From positions 1-64,000 of the forward strand of contig NZ_VXJW01000008.1 in assembly GCF_008692845.1 (NCBI RefSeq): a stretch of DNA of 64,000 bases, given 5' to 3'. Below the pieces are notes generated by a model. It ran no database searches, was not told the origin of the DNA, and worked only from the letters and a program-made list of their open reading frames with translations. The DNA comes from Salmonella enterica subsp. arizonae (GTDB lineage Bacteria; Pseudomonadota; Gammaproteobacteria; Enterobacterales; Enterobacteriaceae). Numbering within the stretch: position 1 is the first letter of the stretch; each line of letters starts with the position of its first letter. Position numbers and translations under genes: made by a program. Of this stretch, positions 39,669-49,267 are shown one piece after another.

Positions 39669-41845
39669 CCCGCGCCGCCCCCGATGTAGAAGAGATACTC
39701 AGTGAGCGAGATCTGAGCCAATGGGCGCAGGCTATCAGCCATGTCGCCGGGCACTATCGCGTTGCCTGTTCTCCCGGTTCGATTCAAGCCAATGCCCCGT
39801 GGTTTAGGGGTAAAAGCAGAACGACCGCCTTAACGCACCTCTCGCGACAGGCGGGTTTATCCTTTCATGCGCCGGGTATAGACAAAGCGGCATTTAGCCA
39901 GTGGCGGCTTCCGCTGGTTGTCGAGCTCAGGGACGGGCAGTTACTGGTCATCGAACATGCTAATGGCGAGGATGCGGTAGACGTTTTTATGATCGAAGAA
40001 GAGGGGCAGCGTAACCGCCTGACGTTCAGCGAATTATTGCCGCAGATCATCTATGTCGCCGCGCTACGCCCGTTATCGGCGCTCAAGGATAGTCGCGTCG
40101 ACCGCTATATCTCCCGCTTTAAACCCGACTGGATGCGCGAGCTGGTGCTACAGGATATCCGCCCTTATTTACCGGTAATGGTCGCCGCCTTTCTGATTAA
40201 CGTGCTGTCGCTGGCCGGGATTGTGTTCTCTATGCAGGTTTACGATCGAGTGATCCCTGCTCAGTCGTATCCTACGTTGTATGTTCTCTCCTTCGGCGTG
40301 CTGGTAGCGGTGCTGTTCGGTTTTCTGCTGCGTGAAGCGCGTACGCACATTATGGACGTGCTCGGTAAACGCGCCGATATGCGCATTTCCGATCGGGTAT
40401 TCGGTCACGCGCTGAGGCTGCGCAACAGCGCTATCCCCCGCTCCACCGGTAGTTTTATCTCGCAGTTACGCGAGCTGGAACAGATCCGCGAGATGATCAC
40501 TTCTTCAACACTGGCAACCATTGTCGATCTGCCTTTCTTTTTCCTTTTTATGATAGTCCTGGCGGTTATCGCCCCGCCATTGGCATGGATAGCGCCAGTA
40601 TCGGCTCTGTTGATGATCCTACCAGGCGTCGCGCTGCAAAAAAAACTGGCTGTCCTCGCCAACCAGGCCGCCCACGAAGCGACGCTACGTAATGCGGTCT
40701 TAGTCGAAAGCGTGCAGGGGCTGGAAGATATTAAACTGATGCAGGCGGAGAACCGCTTTCTCCAACAGTGGAATAGCTATATCCGTATTACCGGCGAGTC
40801 GGGTCTACGCACCCGCAAGCTCACGCAAGGGCTTATCAGTTGGGGGATGTCGGTACAAAGTCTGGTGTACGCCGCGGTAATTATGTTCGGCGCGCCGATG
40901 GTGATTGAAGGCAGTATGACTACCGGCGCCGTGGTCGCCGCGTCGATGCTCGGCTCGCGGATGATAGCGCCAATGGCTAACCTGTGCGGCGTACTGGCGC
41001 GCTGGCAGCAGGTGAAAGCGGCGAAGATGGGTCTCGACAACATTATGCAACTGCCAACTGAGACACAGCATGATGATAGTCTGGTGCGCCGTGACATCCT
41101 CCATGGGCATTATCTGTTTGAAAACGCCCAGTTTCGTTACCATAACGACGATCAACGCATACCGCTGCGCCTCGTCCGTCTGGAGATCATGCCGGGTGAG
41201 CGGATTGCGATTCTGGGGCGTAACGGCGCGGGTAAGTCCACGCTTTTACAGGCGATGGCGGGCGGTCTGGAAATGATTCAGGGGGATGCCCGGCTTGATA
41301 ATCTTAGCTTGTCGCACATCGATATGGCGGATTTGCGCCGTAACATCGGCTTTCTCAGCCAGAATGCACGGCTTTTTTTCGGCACTCTGCGTGAGAACCT
41401 GACGCTTGGTGCGCCGCACGCCAGCGATGAACAGATTTTTGACGCGCTCGAAGTCAGCGGCGGCGCCGTCTTTGTCAGGCGGCTGGCAAAAGGGTTGGAT
41501 CATCCCATTATGGAAGGCGGTAACGGCCTGTCCGGCGGACAACGTCAGTCCCTGTTGCTGGCGAGAATGCTGCTTCGCTCCCCCAATATTGTGCTACTTG
41601 ACGAACCCAGCGCCTCGCTGGACGAACATACGGAGCGAGAGTTTATTCAGCGGTTACATCAATGGCTTGGCAACCGCACACTGGTCGTCGCGACGCACCG
41701 GGTGCCGGTACTGGAGCTGGTTGAGCGTGTCGTCGTCCTGAAAGAGGGACAACTGGTGATGGACGCGCCAAAAGCGCAGGCGCTTAACGCGGATCGGATA
41801 CAAAGTCACCGTCGGGAGTGGAAAAATGAAAACCAGTCAGCATGA
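39665..41845 (+). CDS. bapC: BapC, type I secretion ABC transporter
   Basis: Inner membrane ABC exporter that energises BapA secretion. The 726-residue protein has an N-terminal peptidase-C39-like domain (about 15-135) without a convincing catalytic Cys, so a non-cleaving 'CLD' that recognises substrate; six membrane helices (about 160-440); and a nucleotide-binding domain with Walker A GRNGAGKST (about 520), signature LSGGQRQSLLLARMLL and Walker B NIVLLDEPSASLDEHTE. Its start overlaps the bapB stop by four bases and its end overlaps bapD by 20 bases, showing tight translational coupling. Confidence 0.94.
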   Translation: MTRAAPDVEEILSERDLSQWAQAISHVAGHYRVACSPGSIQANAPWFRGKSRTTALTHLSRQAGLSFHAPGIDKAAFSQWRLPLVVELRDGQLLVIEHANGEDAVDVFMIEEEGQRNRLTFSELLPQIIYVAALRPLSALKDSRVDRYISRFKPDWMRELVLQDIRPYLPVMVAAFLINVLSLAGIVFSMQVYDRVIPAQSYPTLYVLSFGVLVAVLFGFLLREARTHIMDVLGKRADMRISDRVFGHALRLRNSAIPRSTGSFISQLRELEQIREMITSSTLATIVDLPFFFLFMIVLAVIAPPLAWIAPVSALLMILPGVALQKKLAVLANQAAHEATLRNAVLVESVQGLEDIKLMQAENRFLQQWNSYIRITGESGLRTRKLTQGLISWGMSVQSLVYAAVIMFGAPMVIEGSMTTGAVVAASMLGSRMIAPMANLCGVLARWQQVKAAKMGLDNIMQLPTETQHDDSLVRRDILHGHYLFENAQFRYHNDDQRIPLRLVRLEIMPGERIAILGRNGAGKSTLLQAMAGGLEMIQGDARLDNLSLSHIDMADLRRNIGFLSQNARLFFGTLRENLTLGAPHASDEQIFDALEVSGGAVFVRRLAKGLDHPIMEGGNGLSGGQRQSLLLARMLLRSPNIVLLDEPSASLDEHTEREFIQRLHQWLGNRTLVVATHRVPVLELVERVVVLKEGQLVMDAPKAQALNADRIQSHRREWKNENQSA

Positions 41846-43016
41846 TGCCGCGATGGACGATCCCGATATTCATCGTGAACGGGAGTTTTCCGGCGCAGGT
41901 CGTATTGTCCTGATCTGTTCGCTGTTATTTCTCATTCTCGGCGTCTGGGCATGGTTTGGCAGACTGGATGAGGTTTCCACCGGAAACGGAAAAGTCATCC
42001 CCAGTTCACGCGAACAGGTTCTGCAGTCACTGGATGGCGGCATCCTGGCGCAATTGACGGTGCGGGAAGGCGACAGGGTTCAGGCTAACCAGATTGTCGC
42101 CCGGCTTGATCCTACGCGTCTGGCGTCCAATGTTGGCGAAAGCGCGGCAAAATATCGCGCTTCACTCGCCTCCAGCGCACGGTTAACAGCGGAAGTCAGC
42201 GACTTACCCCTCGCCTTTCCCGATGAGCTAAATGACTGGCCGGATCTGATTGACGCAGAGACACGTCTCTATAAAAGCCGCCGCGCACAACTGGCCGATA
42301 CCGAAGTCGAACTACGGGATGCGCTGGCGTCGGTCAATAAAGAGCTGGCCATTACCCAGCGGCTGGAGAAAAGTGGCGCGGCCAGCCACGTTGAAGTGCT
42401 GCGACTGCAACGACAAAAAAGCGATTTAGGCTTAAAAATCACCGACCTGCGCTCACAATATTATGTGCAGGCACGCGAAGCGCTATCGAAAGCGAACGCC
42501 GAGGTAGATATGCTCTCCGCCATTTTAAAAGGACGCGAGGATTCCGTCACCCGCCTCACCGTGCGTTCGCCAGTACGCGGCATTGTTAAGAATATCCAGG
42601 TCACGACGATTGGCGGCGTAATCCCGCCTAACGGCGAGATGATGGAGATAGTGCCGGTAGACGATCGCCTGCTGATTGAAACCCGCCTTTCGCCGCGTGA
42701 TATCGCCTTTATTCATCCTGGTCAGCGCGCGCTGGTTAAAATCACTGCTTATGATTATGCCATTTACGGCGGACTTGAGGGTGTGGTAGAGACCATCTCG
42801 CCGGACACCATTCAGGATAAAGTGAAGCCGGAAATTTTCTACTATCGAGTGTTTATCCGCACCCATCAGGACTACCTGCAAAATAAATCAGGGCGTCGTT
42901 TCTCGATTGTTCCTGGCATGATCGCCACGGTAGATATCAAAACCGGTGAAAAAACCATCGTCGACTATTTAATCAAACCATTTAATCGAGCTAAAGAAGC
43001 GCTGCGCGAGCGGTAA
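41826..43016 (+). CDS. bapD: BapD, HlyD-family membrane fusion protein
   Basis: Periplasmic adaptor joining BapC to BapB. The 396-residue protein has a short cytoplasmic N-terminus, one membrane helix (about 26-46, IVLICSLLFLILGVWAWF), a long coiled-coil region (about 95-230) between two lipoyl half-motifs, and the HlyD-family C-terminal beta barrel ending with the typical PGMIATVDIKTGEKTIVDYLIKPF. It ends the SPI-9 operon, 70 bases before ssrA. Confidence 0.94.
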   Translation: MKTSQHDAAMDDPDIHREREFSGAGRIVLICSLLFLILGVWAWFGRLDEVSTGNGKVIPSSREQVLQSLDGGILAQLTVREGDRVQANQIVARLDPTRLASNVGESAAKYRASLASSARLTAEVSDLPLAFPDELNDWPDLIDAETRLYKSRRAQLADTEVELRDALASVNKELAITQRLEKSGAASHVEVLRLQRQKSDLGLKITDLRSQYYVQAREALSKANAEVDMLSAILKGREDSVTRLTVRSPVRGIVKNIQVTTIGGVIPPNGEMMEIVPVDDRLLIETRLSPRDIAFIHPGQRALVKITAYDYAIYGGLEGVVETISPDTIQDKVKPEIFYYRVFIRTHQDYLQNKSGRRFSIVPGMIATVDIKTGEKTIVDYLIKPFNRAKEALRER

Positions 43017-43087
43017 ATCGTTGAGGATAAGAGAATACGGGGGCTGGTCACGCCTGTCACAAGTCTGTTATACTTATCCTACACATT

Positions 43088-43451
43088 GGGGCTGATTCTG
43101 GATTCGACGGGATTTGCGAAACCCAAGGTGCATGCCGAGGGGCGGTTGGCCTCGTAAAAAGCCGCAAAAAAATAGTCGCAAACGACGAAAACTACGCTTT
43201 AGCAGCTTAATAACCTGCTTAGAGCCCTCTCTCCCTAGCTTCCGCTCTTAAGACGGGGATCAAAGAGAGGTCAAACCCAAAAGAGATCGCGTGGATGCCC
43301 TGCCTGGGGTTGAAGCGTTAAAACGAATCAGGCTAGTCTGGTAGTGGCGTGTCCGTCCGCAGGTGCCAGGCGAATGTAAAGACAGACTAAGCATGTAGTA
43401 CCGAGGATGTAGGAATTTCGGACGCGGGTTCAACTCCCGCCAGCTCCACCA
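43088..43451 (+). ncRNA. ssrA: Transfer-messenger RNA (tmRNA, 10Sa RNA)
   Basis: Rescues stalled ribosomes by trans-translation together with SmpB and tags the unfinished protein for proteolysis. The 364-base RNA starts GGGGCTGATTCTGGATTCG and ends in the tRNA-Ala-like GCCAGCTCCACCA. The tag frame at 43178-43210 encodes ANDENYALAA followed by two TAA codons. The T-arm GGGTTCAACTCCC is intact. The 3' end is a favourite integration site for phages and islands, and accessory DNA follows directly here. Confidence 0.99.
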
Positions 43452-43484
43452 AATAATTATCCGGATACGTCCGGTGAAGTACAG

Positions 43485-43519
43485 AAAGCCCGCACGGCAC
43501 AAGCCCTGCGGGCTTTTTT
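43485..43519 (+). terminator. Rho-independent terminator of ssrA
   Basis: AAAGCCCGCA and TGCGGGCTTTTTT form a GC-rich hairpin with a T run, 34 bases after the CCA end of tmRNA. Confidence 0.9.
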
Positions 43520-43906
43520 GTGTCTGTCATTGTCCGAGAGCATCCAGCTAAATCCGGTGATTATTGGTATACGTTTAGGTATACGGTAGGATGTATACCT
43601 AAAAGCGTATACCAATTCATGAAGGAGCGGCCAACGAAGGAGATCGCTATGCGTAAAGCCCGTTTACCGTCTTTCACGTTAAGCTGGTCCAGCACTTCCA
43701 TAAGTTTTTCACTGTCGGCGCACGGGGCGTCATCTCTCCCAGACTGGTCATCACACTGTTGTGATATATCAGCATTTATGGGGAACAGAAAATCAGGGGC
43801 TTTCCCGCTATTTCACCTGTGCATCATCTGTGCTGTCTGATATTGTTTATCCGGAAATCTCTTTGTCGCACCGCACCCCATTCGCCTGGCGCGGTGAATA
43901 TCGTGC
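43520..43906. other. Degenerate accessory DNA downstream of ssrA
   Basis: About 390 bases between the ssrA terminator and the effector gene. No complete integrase is present although the ssrA 3' end is a classic att site. Frames at 43520-43840 (106 codons) and a shorter one ending at 43764 (KLVQHFHKFFTVGARGV) overlap each other and have no family I recognise; they look like fragments. I found no second copy of the ssrA 3' end in the window that could mark an att repeat. It contains the palindrome at 43564-43617. Confidence 0.5.
43564..43617. repeat. Long near-perfect inverted repeat
   Basis: Arms 43564-43585 and 43594-43617 are complementary apart from two extra bases in the right arm. Each contains two GTATAC hexamers (TTGGTATACG and TTAGGTATAC) around an 8-base spacer GGTAGGAT. 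There is no T run, so it is not an ordinary terminator. Position 110 bases after the tmRNA 3' end suggests a recombinase or phage regulator site, but the function is unknown. Confidence 0.85.
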
Positions 43907-46033
43907 TCAGTTAAGACGCCGCCGGGCTTTCACTTTCAGATAGCTACCCAGCATCTCCTCCACAAGAGGGCGCAGGCCATTCAGAAATTCCTTTTTCGCA
44001 CTTTCCATCGCCCTTACTCCGATAGTGCGCTCTGCATCGGTATTACCGACCAGCCCGGACGGTTTCAGCTCTGTGTCAGACAGCATCTGGTACGTGTGCT
44101 CATAGTCCGATATTTGCTTTTCACGAAGCGCGTTAAAGCGTTCCGGCTCTTTGCGTTCCAGCACGCTGTGCAACGGGCCCCACTGCAGTAACCACTCACT
44201 GAACTCGCTGTTTTCGGCGGCTTTCACCTGACGCTCAGCGCTCCGAAGGTCTGAAGCCGTCACGCCGGACGCGCCAAAGAAACGCATTTCTGCCGTCACG
44301 CTGGTGAGTTCAAGTGATTCCTTCAGCTTATTCTGATACGCCAGATAAACCTCAATTTCATCGACTAAAGCCAGCGTTCTGACCTTTTCCCGGGCAATCC
44401 GTTCCAGCATTTCCATACGGAACATCTCACGCCCCGTGGAAACCAGCCCCGGGAGATTGTTATCGTATACTCCTTTTTCTGCATTATGTACCAGCTGTAC
44501 GTTCTTCATCTGGTGCAGAGCAAGTGTGACCCGGTCCTCGCAGTTTGATGTTGCCTCGGTTGCCATGGCAAAAGTTTTTGCTCTCAGCACATCATCTTCA
44601 GCCAGCAGGGCCAGCCAGGACGATATCTGTGCCTTAAAGCCCGCGTCCTTTTCGAAGTTTTCCGTCTCACGCAGTCTGTCCAGGAAGAGGCTGAAGGCGG
44701 CGGCGTTATCTTCCTGTCCGGACGCATGCCATCTGTCTGCAGGGTCCGGTTCCCCCTCCCGTGCAGGCATCAGCCAGTCAGCGACCGCCAGGTGCAGTGC
44801 CCGGGCTTCCCGGGGGACGGAAGGCCCCGCCATATCGAATCGTATCCTGGGGCCTGAATAGCCAGGAGCGCTGGTTAGGTTCCGCAGAGTCCGCAGAGTG
44901 CGTTCAGACAGCGGATTCCCATCCAGATTTACTCTTGCGTATGAGGGCAGACTAATGATGCTTTCCGGCAGGCGGGTCAGCCGGTTATGAGAGACCGACA
45001 GTTCCTGTAGTCCTGACGGCAGCTCCGGCAGGCTGGGCAGCAGGTTATGAGAGACCGACAGCTCCCGTAGTTCTGACGGCAGCGCCGGCAGGCTGGTCAG
45101 TCGGTTACTAGAAATAATCAGCTCCCGTAGTCCTGACGGCAGCGCCGACAGGCTGGTCAGTCGGTTACCAGAGGCCCACAGTTTACGTAGTCCTGACGGC
45201 AGATCCGGCAGGCTGGGCAGTTGGTTACCAGGGACCGACAGCGACTGTAGTCCTGGCGGCAGCGCCGGCAGGCTGGCCAGCAGATTACCATCTACCGACA
45301 GCTCCCGTAGTCCTGGCGGCAACCTCGACAGGCGGGTCAGATAATTATTACGAGGAATAATCAATTTTGTAATATGCGGTGGTAAATGGTCTGGTAAAGT
45401 GGTAAGACCTGCCCCCCCCACGTTAAGCACTGGATTGCCGTTCTTCAGGCAGTCGCGCATTTCCTGTACCACTGCTGCGCGGCCGCGTGCCTCTCCTTTT
45501 GGCGCCGCCCTTTGCCATGCTGACCAGACAGCATCATACTCTGCTGCCGTCTGTGGCGCCGTTGTGGCAGGGAGGCAGGATGTCCCGGATGCCCCTTCCG
45601 CGTGTTCTGTGCGTTCCACTCCCGGTTCTGTTGCCATGGTGAAGTGATGTGTTTCACTGTACCCCTGGCAATTCACGGTATAGTTCCCGGCGTCGTCCAG
45701 GGTGACTGATAATATCTCCTGGTTGTCTTCATCCATGATACAGAAGTGGTTTTCCCCGTGCAGGCCGGAATGAATGTTTTCCTCGCATCCGGCATACGCG
45801 AGCGTCCTGAGCTGTTCAAATCTGCTGACCACATCCTCCCGCGTCGTTCCGGCCGGCGGGTGACAAATCGTCCGGATGCACTCCAGCGCTTCAGTCTGAT
45901 GCGTTGAGCAAAAAAATTCCTTACATTTTTCCCAGGAGCTCATTTCAGGCGGGGTATCAGACCAGGCAATACGATAAATGCGGCGGTTACTGATGGTGGC
46001 GGGACGACATCCGCTTCCAACATAAAAGGGCAT
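43907..46033 (-). CDS. SspH-family type III effector, LRR NEL-type E3 ubiquitin ligase
   Basis: Injected by Salmonella type III secretion and acting in host cells as a ubiquitin ligase. The 708-residue protein starts MPFYVGSGC, keeping Cys9, the S-palmitoylation site of SspH2/SseI, then the WEKCKEFF signature of the STTE secretion domain (residues 34-41). LRRs follow (about 205-365; LxxLPxLPxGLxxL units), then a NEL ligase domain with the catalytic CED motif (Cys498, Asp500). From memory, residues 1-110 resemble SspH2 and the NEL part SspH1, so it is a mosaic relative of both; calling it either name would mislead. The frame is intact. An IS lies about 115 bases upstream of the start and may affect its promoter. 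Confidence 0.93.
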   Translation of the reverse strand: MPFYVGSGCRPATISNRRIYRIAWSDTPPEMSSWEKCKEFFCSTHQTEALECIRTICHPPAGTTREDVVSRFEQLRTLAYAGCEENIHSGLHGENHFCIMDEDNQEILSVTLDDAGNYTVNCQGYSETHHFTMATEPGVERTEHAEGASGTSCLPATTAPQTAAEYDAVWSAWQRAAPKGEARGRAAVVQEMRDCLKNGNPVLNVGGAGLTTLPDHLPPHITKLIIPRNNYLTRLSRLPPGLRELSVDGNLLASLPALPPGLQSLSVPGNQLPSLPDLPSGLRKLWASGNRLTSLSALPSGLRELIISSNRLTSLPALPSELRELSVSHNLLPSLPELPSGLQELSVSHNRLTRLPESIISLPSYARVNLDGNPLSERTLRTLRNLTSAPGYSGPRIRFDMAGPSVPREARALHLAVADWLMPAREGEPDPADRWHASGQEDNAAAFSLFLDRLRETENFEKDAGFKAQISSWLALLAEDDVLRAKTFAMATEATSNCEDRVTLALHQMKNVQLVHNAEKGVYDNNLPGLVSTGREMFRMEMLERIAREKVRTLALVDEIEVYLAYQNKLKESLELTSVTAEMRFFGASGVTASDLRSAERQVKAAENSEFSEWLLQWGPLHSVLERKEPERFNALREKQISDYEHTYQMLSDTELKPSGLVGNTDAERTIGVRAMESAKKEFLNGLRPLVEEMLGSYLKVKARRRLN

Positions 46034-46147
46034 AACAAAAAACCTTTATAAATTTACACATAGTATCTGTCCGGCAGACATCATCTCCCCCTGGTCTTAA
46101 TTTCACAATAAGGTTATCGGCGGAGCCATGGTCGTCCCGCCATGGCA

Positions 46148-47458
46148 TTGAGGGATCCCCATAAATCTGCGCTAATAAACCAACACCATATTCTGGTAGG
46201 TTCTGGCGAGGTGATTCAGAACGGTGCGCAGCACCGTTCGTTTTAAAATTAGCGGGGACTGTCGTAAGACATTCTCCGCTAACGTCAGATACGTGATAAC
46301 CCGCCGTGTCCTGACGCTGTTGGCCTGATACCTTAAATGTAATCCTTTATTTTCAGCGTGATAACCTACAAGCCACAGGACTATTGTGCTCAGCGTTGCC
46401 AGCAGTCTCAGCGCCAGCACTCTTCCTGCCGAACGGCTGTAACTGGCCCGCAGACCGAACCCAAAGCGCTCACTTTTTTCATCCCTGAAGTGCTGCTCAA
46501 TCTGCATTCGGCGGCTGTATAACTTCATGATCACTCGCGGCTTAAAGTCATCAGTGCTACTGAATATTAACCACGGTTCTTTTGCCGCCGGGATGGCATC
46601 TTTTGGCTGTGATGGTCTGGCTATACCGCAACGGGAGCATTTATTTTTCCGGCCTTTCGGCTCTTTTTTATGCAAATAAAAATGACCATCGCACCGCGCA
46701 TATTCTGAGCGGGCAAGCGTCCCAGGCCCCAGATATTCCGGTTTGCTACTGGCCTGCAATTCCTGACGTCTGAACCAGTATTCGCCTTTGGCCTTAAGCC
46801 GCATCTGGATATTTCCCCTTATGCGCCCGATAAAATCCCATCCGAGTGATTCTATGTGCCGGAACCAGGCATTCTGGAACCCTGCATCAGTGACGATGAT
46901 CACTCTTGCTTCTGGGTTTACCGCTTCGGCAAGAGTATTAAGAAAGGCCTGCTGTACCTTTGCATTTTGCTGTTTCTCCGAAGGAACTATCCACCTCAGC
47001 AAGGGTATCGAACGTCCGTCGCAAATCAGGCTGGCGCGGAGCACGTGATGCTCCTGAGATGGATATCCACTCCAGTCAACAGCAATGACACAAAGAGATA
47101 ACTGGCTCGTCAGCATGGCAATAATATTTCTGAAAATCAGTGGGATATTGCGGTGAAGAGATTCATTACCGCGCAGTCAGTCAACGCGTTTGATTTTATT
47201 TTTGACCTGAGCCGTACCGGGTAAATAACGCCCGATACTTGTCAGCGTCAGTGATGCGCCATTGATGAGAGCAATGGTGGCATCCAGCAAAGCATTTTGT
47301 CGGTATTTGTGAAGCGGTGCTAACGCATCGCGGAAAAAATTCTGACATACCTGGAGAGCAGGCATAGAGGTGATCTCATTGAATTGGTTGCACAAATCAT
47401 TAGATCACAAAACTCTATGCCTGTCTTTTTTACCCGCCCATTACTGGGGATTCCTCAG
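46148..47458 (-). mobile_element. IS4-family (IS10-like) insertion sequence, degenerate
   Basis: About 1.31 kb bounded by imperfect terminal inverted repeats: TTGAGGGATCCCCATAAAT at the left end and, read inward from the right, CTGAGGAATCCCCAGTAAT. These resemble the IS10 ends. It carries one transposase frame broken by a stop codon. The flanking 9-mers GCCATGGCA and CGCCGAAGC are not an exact target duplication, so the insertion is old or rearranged. It separates the SspH-like gene from a DUF3289-like gene that it truncates. Confidence 0.85.
46172..47395 (-). pseudogene. IS4-family transposase, nonsense-mutated
   Basis: DDE transposase of the IS10 group in one frame of about 407 codons. Residues 1-72 (MCNQFNEITSM...VKNKIKRVD) are followed by TGA at 47177-47179, where IS10 has an Arg (KRIDRLLGN), and the same frame then continues LRGNESLHRNIPLI through VDWSGYPSQ and VTDAGF. 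The YREK signature is present as YSRRMQIEQHFRDEKS. An internal ATG at 47116 would give a 314-residue product that lacks the N-terminal part. Transposition is therefore unlikely. Confidence 0.9.
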
Positions 47459-47968
47459 CGCCGAAGCGGGCTTCAGAAGTCGCAGAAGAAAGATGGATGA
47501 CTACAGCGCCAGTGATATGCGCTGCAGCGACCGTTCTGAAAGCCAGCTAAAAGCACAGTTTCATCTGACAGACGTTTCCACCAGGGCGAACCCTTACACT
47601 CTGACAAAAGTCACCTCGTTCAACCAGCCACAACCAATATTTCACGGCTCCCGTGGAGAGGGAGAAATCATCCGGCAGCAGTGCGCCGCTATTCTCTTTG
47701 ACGAGCTCCGGGCGTTATCCGGCCTCTTTGCGATGTCCGGCCCTTACAAGCCGCTAATAAAGCAGATGATTCCCCATATACAGAAAGCAAACGGCGCACC
47801 GTTCAGATATATGTTGCTGGACAGGGCGTTGAAGGATCATATCTTGTCGGATAGCACACCAAACAGCTCTCGTTTACGGTTAGCGGGGTTGTTGAAAAAT
47901 ATATTGACCAGGAATATAAGCATTACCCGACAAAGGATAAAGATGAATTGCGAAAATCGATTCTTTGA
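47459..47968 (+). pseudogene. DUF3289-family protein, truncated and frameshifted
   Basis: After the IS end the frame reads FRSRRRKMDDYSASDMRCSD, STRANPYTLTKVTSFNQPQPIF, QCAAILFDELRALSGLFAMSGPYKPLIKQMIPHIQ and RYMLLDRALKDHI, typical of DUF3289 proteins of enterobacteria, whose function is unknown. The N-terminal part is lost at the IS junction. Near 47886 a base seems missing in a G run: read in the next frame the sequence continues VVEKYIDQEYKHYPTKDKDELRKSIL and stops at 47968, short of the usual C-terminal domain. So there are at least two lesions. Confidence 0.7.
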
Positions 47969-48042
47969 AGGGAATTCCCCGCTGACAGATAAGGGGAAAA
48001 TAAACTGGCGGCTAAAAAATATAGATGTATTGAAAGAAAAAT

Positions 48043-48291
48043 ATGATATCCCTAAACCATCATCTTCTGGCTATTTTACTGTTATTTTTTAGTTTTAGCG
48101 ATGTTTATAAAGAAGAAAAGAAATATGACAGACTTTGCTTTGATGATATGAAAAAAAGTAAATTGTATCAGAAAGGATGCCGTTTTTTCCGCAGAGAAAA
48201 GCAGGAATTTTGGTATAACTTTCACGGTGTACGATGGTGATAATTATCGTTTAGGCCAGAATGGTGACATTATAAAAGTCCAATCCGATTA
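48043..48291 (+). pseudogene. Small broken gene with signal-like N-terminus
   Basis: An AT-rich frame starting MISLNHHLLAILLLFFSFS, a plausible signal peptide or membrane anchor, continues through CFDDMKKSKLYQKGCRFFRREKQ. There the frame ends early at 48240, but the alternative frame reads on as NFGITFTVYDGDNYRLGQNGDIIKVQSD to a stop at 48291, suggesting a single-base frameshift near 48200. The small two-Cys protein lies just after the DUF3289-like gene, and may have been its partner. Not recognised otherwise. Confidence 0.45.
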
Positions 48292-48300
48292 GGATTGCAT

Positions 48301-48627
48301 TCACCGTGTAGGGATAGCAATAGACCCATCCCCCCTACTCGTATCAATAAAATCACTCAGGCTGCGAAAATTAATACCACGCTCACGCAGTTCTTCAACC
48401 AGTACGACAAGATGCCGCATGCTGCGCCCCAGTTTTTCCAGCGTCCAGACCACCAGGGTATCACCTGCAGATAATGTCCTGAACAGCTTTTTCAGCCCAA
48501 GCCTGTCGGGTTTCGTGCCGCTGATTTTATCTTCAAAAATCAGCTCACATTCCGCGCAGTTCAGCGTATTACGTTGTAGATCGGTGTTCTGGTCATTTGT
48601 TGATACGCTCACATAGCCAATAAGCAT
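48301..48627 (-). pseudogene. Truncated serine recombinase (Hin/Pin invertase type)
   Basis: N-terminal catalytic domain of a DNA invertase: MLIGYVSVSTNDQNTDLQR with the catalytic Ser in VST, FEDKISGTKPDRLGLKK, GDTLVVWTLEKLGRSMRHLV and FRSLSDFIDTS. After about 98 residues the family sequence breaks off into RGDGSIAIPTR and a stop, so the helical linker and DNA-binding domain are missing. The normally conserved Arg of the YxRVST motif is Ser here. It lies near the place where hin-fljBA is found in biphasic serovars, but could equally be a phage pin relic. Confidence 0.8.
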
Positions 48628-48984
48628 GATGAATCCCCTGAATAAAAAGCGGGGATGATGCCAGTTACCCGTTATTTCTGCATTTTCATAAAGCTTGGTT
48701 TTCAAGAAACAATAAATCTGGTTGCAGATACGCTACAAAAATCGCAAAACAGTGACAATATTCCGGACAAAGCGCTGTTCGTTCGCAATATTAGAATAAT
48801 GATGTCAAAGCGGGTTTGATGGGTTAACGAAGCCGGATGGGACAAAATTGCTACAGTGGTGGCGCCATAGCGATAATCAGGCTCGCAAGTAGTATGGGAT
48901 TTAGCGCCGAACGCGATAACGCTGTTTTGTTTTCACCCGCTATCATTGTCGCCGAACACAATTAAATTGCCAACCAGCACGCTA

Positions 48985-49219
48985 TCAATACTCATACTGA
49001 ATCGCCACCGGTACGTTTACCTCATCGCCTGAAGGGGTATTCGCGAGTTATCATTAATAATCCACGGGCGTCTGATATTCGAATCCAGCTCCCTGGTCCT
49101 GGCGCTTTGCATTCGCGCCCATCCACGCGTAAATAGTACGAAAAGCTGACTTCACCGTTTAACGCTCTACTCCCTTCCCGATTCTTTGGAAAGCAAATCA
49201 TCACGTTATCAAGTGTCAT
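48985..49219 (-). pseudogene. Possible decayed TonB-C-terminal-like gene
   Basis: On the minus strand LDNVMICFPKNREGSRALNGEVSFSYYLRVDGR fits the start of a TonB C-terminal domain (YP-x-x-A...G-x-V-x-V-x-F-x-V-x-x-DGR). A second frame then gives RELDSNIRR and a third gives TPSGDEVNVPVAIQYEY with a stop at 48985, matching the later LD-x-x-A and VPV-x-I/F-Q parts. Three frames in a row suggest a multiply frameshifted relic. It lies back to back with iroB across the Fur box. The call is tentative; the whole 48706-49313 region may also be read as simple non-coding DNA. Confidence 0.35.
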
Positions 49220-49248
49220 ATTTGTTATTGCATTTTTTAAATGGTATT

Positions 49249-49267
49249 GGTAATTATTATCATTCTC
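49249..49267. promoter_or_regulatory. Fur box of the iroBCDE promoter
   Basis: GGTAATTATTATCATTCTC resembles the 19-bp Fur consensus (GATAATGATAATCATTATC), about 47 bases upstream of iroB. Iron limitation should release Fur and induce iroBCDE. Confidence 0.75.

Noticed and set aside
43427-43451. ssrA 3' end as the left att site of an intact island
   Set aside because: No integrase and no second copy of this sequence were found in the window, so the island boundaries cannot be drawn.
44950-45370. Regular repeats of about 60 bp, CRISPR-like at first sight
   Set aside because: They are in-frame leucine-rich repeat codons of the SspH-like gene, with no unique spacers.
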